Made by a program: the position numbers and the translations under genes. From Thiorhodovibrio frisius (GTDB lineage: Bacteria; Pseudomonadota; Gammaproteobacteria; Chromatiales; Chromatiaceae): 64,000 nucleotides of DNA. Every line of letters begins with the position of its first letter. The stretch's first letter is position 1. Of this stretch, positions 57,304 to 64,000 are shown piece by piece. Where the stretch lies: positions 3,652,501 through 3,716,500 of the forward strand of contig NZ_CP121471.1 of assembly GCF_033954835.1 (NCBI RefSeq), in the 5' to 3' direction. The notes beneath the pieces are model-generated. The model did no database searches, was not told where the DNA came from, and worked only from the letters and a program-made list of their open reading frames with translations.

Positions 57304-60300
57304 CTACAGGCTCTCCTCTGGATGAGCGCCCGCTGCATGGTCCGGCTTGGAGGCCACCTCTCCCTGGTCGCCAGCCCCGCGTTGGCGCAGCTTGGCGGCG
57401 ATGGCGTCGATGCGAGGCTTGACGATCTGCAGTTGGCGGGTCTGTTTGTCGACGATGTAGCGGTTGGCGAAGAGCCCGAGGATCTCCGAGTCAGGGTTGG
57501 GAAAGGCACCGAGCACGCGAATGTCGTTGGCGGCGCAGGCATCGAATATCTTTTTCACATTGTGATTGTGCAGGGTGCCCAGTTCATCGATGGGCCAGTG
57601 GATGGTCACCGGCGCACGCCCACGCAGCAGCCGGGTGAAGGCGAGCAGGAACTTGCACAGGATCATATAGGCCATGCCGTGACTGGATGATTCGTTGAGC
57701 TGGCGGTCGGTGCGGATCACCAGATCGCTCTGTCCCTCGCGCAGCCGCAGTTCGATTTCCAGCAGTCCGGCGACGCCGCCGCTCTGCGCCGAGCGGCCGA
57801 TAATGTCCAGCGCCCGGCGCATGCTGCTGACATAGTCCTCGTCGGGGAGACCGCTGAAGTCGTCATCGCGCCATTCGCGGAAAGCATGGATGAATGCTTT
57901 CAGCTCGGGCCAGAACTCAAGCTCGGTGATGCGTGAGCGGATACGCACTGCCGAGTCCGACACCCCGTCGAGGGAGAGGTCTTCCGCCACCTCGCGAGTG
58001 ATACGCGCGCTCTGCGTGGCGATGCGTTGGTCGATATCGGCCAGCACGTCGTAGTAGCTGTTGAGGTCGATTCCGAACAGCCGGCCCTGCTCGCGCAGCG
58101 CGGTCAGGCTTTGGGGCAGCAGAACCTTGAGCAATTGCTCCAGGTGCGGCACCAACTTGCGGTGGTCCAGCGCGGGGATCTCGCGCTCGCCAACCAGCAT
58201 GCAGTCGGCGCGGCTGCGCTCCCAGAATTCCGCAAGGCTGGAGCCGGCGTTGCTGGCGATCAGTGTGTCGAAATGTTCCACCAAGACCTTGACCGCATCG
58301 AGCGCCTGTTCGCGCACATAAAGCTGCTTCTCGCCCTGGCGCAGACGCTCGTCCAGCGCGCCATCGGGCGGGGCCCCGTCACCGGACAATCTCAGCTCGC
58401 CCATGCGGCGCAGCAGGATCTTGAGCCGATTGAGCTGCTCCTGCGCCTCGTCTTTGCGCAGCTTGGTCTGGGCGCGCTCGGCTTCCAGTCGGCCGCGCTC
58501 GGTCTTGAAGGTGCTGGTGGCCGCCTTGAGCTCCTGGTCCAGTTCGGCGGCGCGCCGACGGCTGTCTTCGAGCGCCTGTTGGAGGGCCGGTTTGCGCTTC
58601 AGCCAGCTGTGCTGATACCAGTCGTCATAGCGCAGCACCTCGGGGCGGCGCCGCTCGGTGCGCTCGATGCGCTCATCGAGTTGGCGGATCTGCTGCTTCA
58701 AGGTCATGATGGCCTGCTCATCGACACCACGGGATTTCAATTCACCCTGGTACCATTGCTCGCAGGCGTCGAGCTCGGTCTGGGCCTGTTGCTTGCGTTC
58801 GTCAATCGCAGTGCGCAGGCGTTGGATCTCGCTGTCGATCCGCCCGATCACTTGCTGCCAGTGGGCCTTGAGCTCCATTGCGACTTCATTGTGTCTGGAC
58901 TGGATGTCCTCGCGCCACTGCTCGCGCTCGCTTGCCAGCTGCTGAATTCGCGTCATCAGATCCGTCAGCGCCTTACGATCCTGGCGCTTGCGCTCGCTCA
59001 ATGCCTCATTGATCCGGCTCTGCTCAGTGGAATGCTCCTCGCGGATGCGGCGCAAGTCGTCTCGACGGTTGTCTCGCTCAGTGCGTGCGACTGTCAGCTC
59101 AGGCTGCAAGGTCTCCAATACCTCGGAGTGCTCGCCAAGCTGGCGCTCGGCGGCCTGCTGCTGATTGTCGGCATCCTTCTTGGCATCCTCGGCCAGTTGC
59201 AGACGTTGGCGCAGGGTCTGCTCGGAGGCCGCATGCTCCGGGGTGTCGATGGCCGCCAGGTCCAATTGCAGGCCAAAGGCAGCGTCCTGCGCCGGCTCGG
59301 CCAGTGCGGGCTTTAGATCGCTGCGTTGCAGCAACGCGGGGTCGATCAGCTTGCCCAGGCGCGTTTCCCAATCGGGCTGCTCGCGACGCAGGAACTCAAG
59401 CAGGCTGTGCTGGCCGGGAAAAAGCAGACGCTGCACGGCATCCAGCTCGCGCTGGCGCCCGTCGACCTGGCGCCTCGCGGCTCGCAGAGCGGCGTCGGCG
59501 TCATTGCGCTGGCGCAGTTGCTGCTGCTCCCTGCCCTCCAGTCTGCGTACCTCGGCATCGGCTGAGTCGGCATCGGCCTCCGCCTGCTCGCGGCGCCGAT
59601 CAAAAATGGCGAGAGACTGGCGCTCGTCCTCGGTGTAACTGGCACTCTCGATCTGGGTCTCCAGGCGCTGGCGATCCAGGCCAAGCTGGACGTCCCGCTC
59701 GCGGAAGTCTTCCTGTCCGGTCTCCATTTCCGCCTGCTGGCGTTGCTGCAAGGCACTGACCTCGGCAGTTTGCCGTTCTAGCTGGTCCGTCCTTTGGTCC
59801 TGCAAGACCGTCTGTTGCTCGCGAAGCTCGTCGAGCTGGCGCTCGCGCTGATCCTTGATGCGCTGACCTCGCTCCAGATAGTCGCGCTCCACATCCTGAT
59901 GCTGATCAGTCAGCAACCGCAAACGTCCCCGCAGGTTCTCCAGGTCCTCACGCCAGCTGCCAACTTGCTCCAGATCGGCCCTGGCCTGCTCGATATCGGC
60001 CTCCAGGAAGCTCTGGTACTGCTGCTCGATTTGCTCAAGCTCGCCCTCGTCGCGGGTGATCTCGCCCTTGCTGGCTGATCGCTGCTGGTTGAGATCATCG
60101 CGCTGCTGCGTCCAACGCTCTTCCAGCTGATTCAGCGCTGACTCCATTTGCGCGATGGCCGCCTCGCTTTCTTCAATCAGGCGTTGCTGGCGCGGCTCAT
60201 CGCTGCGATAGCCGAGCCGCAACCCGCTCAGGCGCCGTTCACAAGCCAGCAGATCCTGGTACTCGCGCTCCAGTTGCTCGAACTCCGGGCGCATGGCGTC

Positions 60301-61032
60301 GAATCCCTGGATCAGCCGGCTTTCGCGCATCCAGTCATCCACCCGCTGGAGCTTGAGGCCAGACGTCGGTGGGCTGACCCCGTCCTCTTCCAAAATGGCG
60401 GCAATCATGGAGCGCACGGTCTCCATCTTGCCCTCGCGCGAATGCACCGCCTGGGCTAGTTTCTCGATATGGCGCAGCGCATGACCGGGCTCGCAAAGAG
60501 AAAACTCTCGGGCAAAGGCGCGCAACTCGCCACTGCTGGCGCCTGCGGCCAGTTGGACGCGGTCGTTTTGCAGGATCGCGCGGTATTCGCGCGTATTGAG
60601 CAATCGGGTCGCGCTCACCTCCGCCTGCTTCAGTCGCCGACCCAGCTCGGCCATGCCGAAACAGCTCAGCGTGTCGCCATGACGGCTGCGGGTGTAGTCA
60701 GCCAGGTCGAATGCCTTCTGCACCAGTCGGTAGGCGACGCCCTTGCCGTCTGCGGAGGCGGCCAGCACGGCCTGACAGGCCTGTCCATCCATGCGCTGAT
60801 ATTCATAGATGATAAAGCTCTGCTCGGTCGGCAGGTACCAGCGCTCGAAACTGTCTCGGGTCGATGGCACGACCCGGCTGGGATATTCGCCATAGAACAC
60901 GGGCACCAGCCGCTGCAGGGTTGTCTTGCCGGAGGCGTTGGTACCGCAGATGTTGGTGTGGGCATCGACGACGAGCTCCACGACACCTTGGAGATGGGTG
61001 TTGATCAGAATGATACGGTTCAGGCTGGGCAT
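57304..61032 (-). CDS. JetC/MksB-like SMC ATPase (Wadjet-type system)
   Basis: A 1242-residue SMC-like protein. The N-terminal ATPase half has NICGTNASGKTTLQRLVPVF (Walker A). Two very long coiled-coil arms (for example residues ~280-480 and ~640-930, rich in QQ/ER heptads) surround a hinge-like segment. The C-terminal half has NESSSHGMAYMILCKFLLAF (signature region) and VTIHWPIDELGTLHNHNVKK (Walker B, hhhhDE). In Wadjet the complex extrudes plasmid loops. First gene of the operon, so its promoter lies in 61.03-61.5 kb. Confidence 0.88.
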   Translation of the reverse strand: MPSLNRIILINTHLQGVVELVVDAHTNICGTNASGKTTLQRLVPVFYGEYPSRVVPSTRDSFERWYLPTEQSFIIYEYQRMDGQACQAVLAASADGKGVAYRLVQKAFDLADYTRSRHGDTLSCFGMAELGRRLKQAEVSATRLLNTREYRAILQNDRVQLAAGASSGELRAFAREFSLCEPGHALRHIEKLAQAVHSREGKMETVRSMIAAILEEDGVSPPTSGLKLQRVDDWMRESRLIQGFDAMRPEFEQLEREYQDLLACERRLSGLRLGYRSDEPRQQRLIEESEAAIAQMESALNQLEERWTQQRDDLNQQRSASKGEITRDEGELEQIEQQYQSFLEADIEQARADLEQVGSWREDLENLRGRLRLLTDQHQDVERDYLERGQRIKDQRERQLDELREQQTVLQDQRTDQLERQTAEVSALQQRQQAEMETGQEDFRERDVQLGLDRQRLETQIESASYTEDERQSLAIFDRRREQAEADADSADAEVRRLEGREQQQLRQRNDADAALRAARRQVDGRQRELDAVQRLLFPGQHSLLEFLRREQPDWETRLGKLIDPALLQRSDLKPALAEPAQDAAFGLQLDLAAIDTPEHAASEQTLRQRLQLAEDAKKDADNQQQAAERQLGEHSEVLETLQPELTVARTERDNRRDDLRRIREEHSTEQSRINEALSERKRQDRKALTDLMTRIQQLASEREQWREDIQSRHNEVAMELKAHWQQVIGRIDSEIQRLRTAIDERKQQAQTELDACEQWYQGELKSRGVDEQAIMTLKQQIRQLDERIERTERRRPEVLRYDDWYQHSWLKRKPALQQALEDSRRRAAELDQELKAATSTFKTERGRLEAERAQTKLRKDEAQEQLNRLKILLRRMGELRLSGDGAPPDGALDERLRQGEKQLYVREQALDAVKVLVEHFDTLIASNAGSSLAEFWERSRADCMLVGEREIPALDHRKLVPHLEQLLKVLLPQSLTALREQGRLFGIDLNSYYDVLADIDQRIATQSARITREVAEDLSLDGVSDSAVRIRSRITELEFWPELKAFIHAFREWRDDDFSGLPDEDYVSSMRRALDIIGRSAQSGGVAGLLEIELRLREGQSDLVIRTDRQLNESSSHGMAYMILCKFLLAFTRLLRGRAPVTIHWPIDELGTLHNHNVKKIFDACAANDIRVLGAFPNPDSEILGLFANRYIVDKQTRQLQIVKPRIDAIAAKLRQRGAGDQGEVASKPDHAAGAHPEESL

Positions 61033-61521
61033 GCGAATCCTTGCGTAACGGGGAGACTGGCGGTGAATAAAGCGGGAGTCCCGGTGACAATCTAGCCCGC
61101 TCGTAAACGGGGCGAGAAATGGCCGCCAATGCGGTTACGGACTCTAATCGCCGAAGCCTCGCTGTGATCCGAACTAGGACAGACTGATCACCACGGTCGA
61201 TCAGTTGCGCGCCAGCAATGGGGCTGAACCTTTAACCGCCTATCCGCCAATATTGCAATGTAGAATACTAGCCCGAAATCAGGGGGCAAATCTTAGAAAT
61301 TTGTCACCAGAGACTGTTGGAAACAACAGCTAAGCTGCAATATTAGACACGCATCGAAACCGACACACCCCTAACCAAAGGCTTTCGACCGCCTTTTTTT
61401 GCGAGCACTCGCACGCAGCTGTCGCAGCAAGCGTGCGATAGCGTACAGACAGAATGGCGCTGCTGAGCTAGGTTGAGCGAAGAGTCAGGGTCTGCCCTCA
61501 GCCCTTCCCATTCGATGAAAT
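61033..61521. other. Divergent intergenic region between the Wadjet-type operon and the GGDEF gene
   Basis: About 490 bp without a credible gene. It must hold both divergent promoters. AT-richer stretches (about 61260-61330) may contain them, but no operator repeat was recognised. Confidence 0.5.
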
Positions 61522-61572
61522 ATGCGGCTCTTGGCCATTCCCTCACGGACTCAGGTCATCCCTACTATCGTA

Positions 61573-62526
61573 ATGATTCAAACAACGCACCGCCCTTGGG
61601 AAAATGAAGTCCTGGACCTGCTACTCGATGCAGTCTGCATCGTCGATGCCGAAGGCCGCTTCACCTACGTTAATGGCGCCTGCGAGACCATCTTCGGGTA
61701 CACGCGAGAAGAGTTGATCGGCCAGCCGATGATCGATCTAGTCCTCCCGGAAGACCGGGAGCAGACCAAGCAGGCGGCAACAAAGGTGATGGAGGGGACT
61801 CCCACACTGCGCTTTGAGAATCGTTATCGGCGAAAGGATGGCCGAATCATCGAGTTGTCATGGACGGCCAGTTGGTCCGAATCCCTGGGGGTTCGGATCG
61901 GGGTTGCGCGCGACATGACTGAACGCAAGCGCGCCGATGAGGCGTTAGCCGATGCAAAGGAGCAGCTTGAGCGCTCAAACCGCTCCTTGCAAGAGGCCAA
62001 TGAGATGCTCCAGCGCCTGGCCACCACGGATCACCTCACTGACATCGAAAACCGCTGGTCGTTCGAAAACAGGGCCCAGATAGAAATCAGCCGCGCACAG
62101 CGCTATGGAGAGCACCTGTCGGTCATTCTGTTCGATATCGACCACTTCAAGGCAATTAACGATCAGTTCGGCCATCTCATCGGCGATCAGGTCATCATCG
62201 AAATCACCAAGCGAGTGGGCCGCAATCTGCGCATGGTCGACATGCTTGCCCGTTGGGGCGGAGAAGAGTTCGCTGTGATCCTGCCAAACTGCAGGCTCAG
62301 CGATGCGGCACTAATGGCCGAAAAGCTTCGCGCCCTGATTGCCGATGAAGCCTTCACCCACGTGGGGCAAGTCACCTCCAGCTTCGGCGTCGCCGAGTGG
62401 GCACCGCAAGAGAGTCTCGATCAGTGGATCAAGCATGCCGATAATGCCCTATACGCGGCCAAGGCAGCAGGGCGCAACTCTTTTTGTGTGCATAAAGATC
62501 GACCGAATGGAGCGCATGAAAGCTAA
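61573..62526 (+). CDS. PAS-GGDEF diguanylate cyclase
   Basis: A 317-residue protein. The PAS domain spans ~10-130 (DAVCIVDAEGRFTYVNGACE, FGYTREELIGQPMIDLVLPE, RVGVARDMTERKRADEAL-type exit). A coiled-coil linker follows, then GGDEF: TTDHLTDIENRWSFENRAQI, ILFDIDHFKAINDQFGHLIG and MLARWGGEEFAVILPN. The active-site GGEEF is intact and RMVD five residues before it is a complete I-site for product inhibition. No membrane segment, so a cytosolic c-di-GMP synthase. An in-frame start at 61522 would add 17 residues. Confidence 0.93.
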   Translation: MIQTTHRPWENEVLDLLLDAVCIVDAEGRFTYVNGACETIFGYTREELIGQPMIDLVLPEDREQTKQAATKVMEGTPTLRFENRYRRKDGRIIELSWTASWSESLGVRIGVARDMTERKRADEALADAKEQLERSNRSLQEANEMLQRLATTDHLTDIENRWSFENRAQIEISRAQRYGEHLSVILFDIDHFKAINDQFGHLIGDQVIIEITKRVGRNLRMVDMLARWGGEEFAVILPNCRLSDAALMAEKLRALIADEAFTHVGQVTSSFGVAEWAPQESLDQWIKHADNALYAAKAAGRNSFCVHKDRPNGAHES

Positions 62527-62555
62527 GGCAACTCCCCGAACAAAGTACCTGCATC

Positions 62556-62747
62556 AGTCGGCTCTATGCCCGGACGCTCAAGGTCGATCAGATCTTTGTG
62601 CGCGACATGCTCAAGCATCATGAGAACCCCGACATCGCCGAAGGGGTCATCGGACTCGCCCGAGCCTTCAATCTCGCGGTCATTGCCAAAGGCGTGGGAA
62701 CCCGAGGGCGACTAGGCCGCAATTCTCATCACCGGCGGAACCAGTAG
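62556..62747 (+). pseudogene. Fragment of an EAL (c-di-GMP phosphodiesterase) domain
   Basis: The frame reads SRLYARTLKVDQIFVRDMLK, then NPDIAEGVIGLARAFNLAVI and AKGVGTRGRLG. LKVDQxFVRDM and AFNLAVIAxGV are late EAL-domain motifs, with the conserved AEGVE degraded to AKGVG. It follows the GGDEF gene directly, so the pair may derive from a larger GGDEF-EAL protein or from a separate lost gene. Confidence 0.75.
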
Positions 62748-62792
62748 GTGCGCGCGAAAGATAAAGAGGCGTTGCCTTGCCTATATCCCACG

Positions 62793-62821
62793 TTGACATA
62801 TCTTAGGATAAGTACAGAATA
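62793..62821 (+). promoter_or_regulatory. Probable sigma-70 promoter of the XRE-ImmA gene
   Basis: TTGACA at 62793-62798, a 16-17-nt spacer and CAGAAT/AGAATA at 62815-62821 give a good -35 and fair -10, about 30 bp before the ATG at 62851. The spacer holds TTAGGATAA, which could serve as part of an operator for the encoded repressor. Confidence 0.55.
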
Positions 62822-62850
62822 ATAAGAAATGCACAGTATTGGGCGGCGCC

Positions 62851-64000
62851 ATGAAAGAACGCATCGGTGGAAATTTGTTGCGATTGCGGCGGGAGCGAAG
62901 CCTGTCCCAGGAAACACTCGCCACCCAGGCAGGACTCTCTTTGCTGGCCTATCGAAACCTGGAGAAGGGCCGATCCGAACCTCGCAGAAACACCCTGCTG
63001 GCCTTGGCAGCAGCATTGGATGTCCCCATCAAGGCACTGCTTCAGCCAGCCCGACACCTGCAACGGGTGCGATTTCGCTCGCTCAAAAAGCTCAAGCGAC
63101 GGGATCAGGTGCTCGCTGATATCGCCCTGCGCTTAGCCAACTTTATCGACCTGGAAGCCATGACTGGTGACCGTTTGCCCCATGAGCTCAAGCCCTTGTG
63201 GGATGAACTGAGTCATCAATCCGAGCAAAACATCCCGGAACTGGCAGGCAAAGTGCGCAAGCATTTTGGGCTCAATAACAAGGAACCGGTGCACGATATC
63301 TGTGGCTTGCTGGAATCGCGCGGCATCAAGGTTCTCTCCCTCGAAGTACTCAGCGATGGCTTCATGGGGCTATCGGTGGCCGAAGAAGATGGTGGGCCAG
63401 CCGTGGTGGTTAACACCTGGCACCGTCTACCGGTTGAGACCTGGATTTTCAGCGCCGCCCATGAACTCGGCCATCTGCTGCTGCATCTGAATGCCTACGA
63501 TGTGGGCGAGGAGCGGGAAGATCAGCAACAAGAGCGGGAAGCCGATAGCTTCGCCTCGCATTTTTTGATGCCACAAGCGGCATTTGCCAACGAATGGCAG
63601 GATGCAGAAGGACTGCCACTACTTGATCGTGTGTTCAAGATCAAGCGGGTCTTTCGCGTCAGTTGGCGCACCGTGCTATATCGTGTTGCGGAGTCTGAGC
63701 CGGAACAAAAGCGCGCGCTTATCTGGCAGCGGTTCAATCGCGCTTACCAGCAACGCAATGGTAAATCCCTGCTGAAACATGATGAACCGGATGGCATTGC
63801 CCGGGAAATCTATCACGGTGACCAAGCTCAACGGTCCACTGGGTTGGAGCCGGCCAGGATGGAGAAATACGATTTTCAAGGCGACAGGCTCTGGCGGCTA
63901 ACCAGACACGCGGTGGAAAACGACCAGATTACCCTCTCCCGGGCATCGGAAATACTGCGCCTGCCCCTGCTGGAGATGCGCGAGTTGTCGGCCAGTTGGA
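62851..64000 (+). CDS. XRE-family HTH plus ImmA/IrrE metallopeptidase (partial)
   Basis: From MKERIGGNLLRLRRERSLSQ the first ~65 residues are an XRE helix-turn-helix (ETLATQAGLSLLAYRNLEKG). A linker follows, then the ImmA/IrrE domain near residues 150-260: WIFSAAHELGHLLLHLNAYD with HExxH zinc motif, and QQEREADSFASHFLMPQAAF with the third-ligand Glu. Such proteins are repressor-proteases that cleave themselves or a partner under stress, or act as toxin-antitoxin regulators. The gene is open to the window end. Confidence 0.92.
   Translation, partial: MKERIGGNLLRLRRERSLSQETLATQAGLSLLAYRNLEKGRSEPRRNTLLALAAALDVPIKALLQPARHLQRVRFRSLKKLKRRDQVLADIALRLANFIDLEAMTGDRLPHELKPLWDELSHQSEQNIPELAGKVRKHFGLNNKEPVHDICGLLESRGIKVLSLEVLSDGFMGLSVAEEDGGPAVVVNTWHRLPVETWIFSAAHELGHLLLHLNAYDVGEEREDQQQEREADSFASHFLMPQAAFANEWQDAEGLPLLDRVFKIKRVFRVSWRTVLYRVAESEPEQKRALIWQRFNRAYQQRNGKSLLKHDEPDGIAREIYHGDQAQRSTGLEPARMEKYDFQGDRLWRLTRHAVENDQITLSRASEILRLPLLEMRELSASW

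Noticed and set aside
58027-59316. 429-aa leucine/alanine/glutamine-rich plus-strand frame
   Set aside because: Antisense of the coiled-coil part of the SMC-like gene; the composition is the mirror of heptad repeats.

Overview
The window reads as chromosomal DNA of a GC-rich gammaproteobacterium. Protein style and gene content (HPP/Hcp nitrosative-stress operon, creBCD, HrpB, a DUF2499-DUF3593 protein otherwise typical of oxygenic phototrophs, many decaying mobile fragments) would suit a purple sulfur bacterium such as a member of the Chromatiaceae. This is an inference; no rRNA or other phylogenetic marker is present.

The window is a mosaic. Ordinary housekeeping or accessory genes are interleaved with gene fragments, truncated transposition and conjugation genes, and AT-rich imported islands. 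1-5.4 kb: a MarC-type membrane protein cut by the window edge, a broken 5'-nucleotidase, a DUF2499-DUF3593 fusion, a truncated POT transporter joined tail to tail with a truncated F-type conjugation operon (traL-traE-traK-traB'), then a gene-poor stretch with hairpins and a 22-bp-period tandem repeat. 5.4-11.2 kb: small metabolic and exported genes (DUF89, sulfotransferase, methyltransferase, DCC protein, LprI-like, ThpR). 11.5-13.9 kb: a complete insertion sequence with 9-bp target duplication, inserted inside a GDSL lipase gene between its catalytic Asp and His. 14-17.6 kb: an isocitrate-lyase-family enzyme, then remnants of an integrated element (AlpA-like protein, toxin-antitoxin pair with broken toxin, integrase C-terminus).

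17.6-22.2 kb and 31.0-34.7 kb are AT-rich islands whose genes are followed by attC-like sites: integron gene-cassette arrays without a visible integrase, pointing in opposite directions. The first carries an AvcD-type anti-phage cytidine-nucleotide deaminase with an extra N-terminal region and a hairpin-rich leader. The second, on the minus strand, carries an HD hydrolase, two endonuclease/exonuclease/phosphatase proteins, an unknown protein and a GFA/CENP-V protein. Between them lie hrpB with three small genes, a MOSC protein and a dynamin-like GTPase. Two near-identical 56-bp direct repeats (24.26 and 34.69 kb) bracket this middle part.

34.7-42.4 kb is a graveyard of truncated genes (TIGR02452, tyrosine recombinase, dinB, DUF429, EEP nuclease, ankyrin, DUF3592, methyltransferase) around intact Nudix, DUF1648, phospholipase-A2-motif and helical-repeat genes. 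42.5-45.6 kb is a compact NO/hydroxylamine module: an FNR/DNR-type box, hcp, an HPP membrane protein and a Crp/Fnr regulator lacking Fe-S cysteines. 47.6-51.5 kb is creB-creC-creD on the minus strand with a TTCAC direct-repeat CreB site before creD. 51.5-54.5 kb holds an hsdM remnant, a RelE-type toxin-antitoxin pair, a NifX-like protein, hisI and exported proteins.

54.6-61.0 kb is a four-gene SMC-like (Wadjet/MksBEF-JetABCD) anti-plasmid operon in the order C-B-A-D, all genes touching or overlapping. The window ends with a PAS-GGDEF cyclase, an EAL remnant and an XRE-ImmA/IrrE protein that runs off the edge. Together the window holds at least three defence-type loci (AvcD-like, Wadjet-like, toxin-antitoxin) and traces of conjugative, integron and insertion-sequence traffic.
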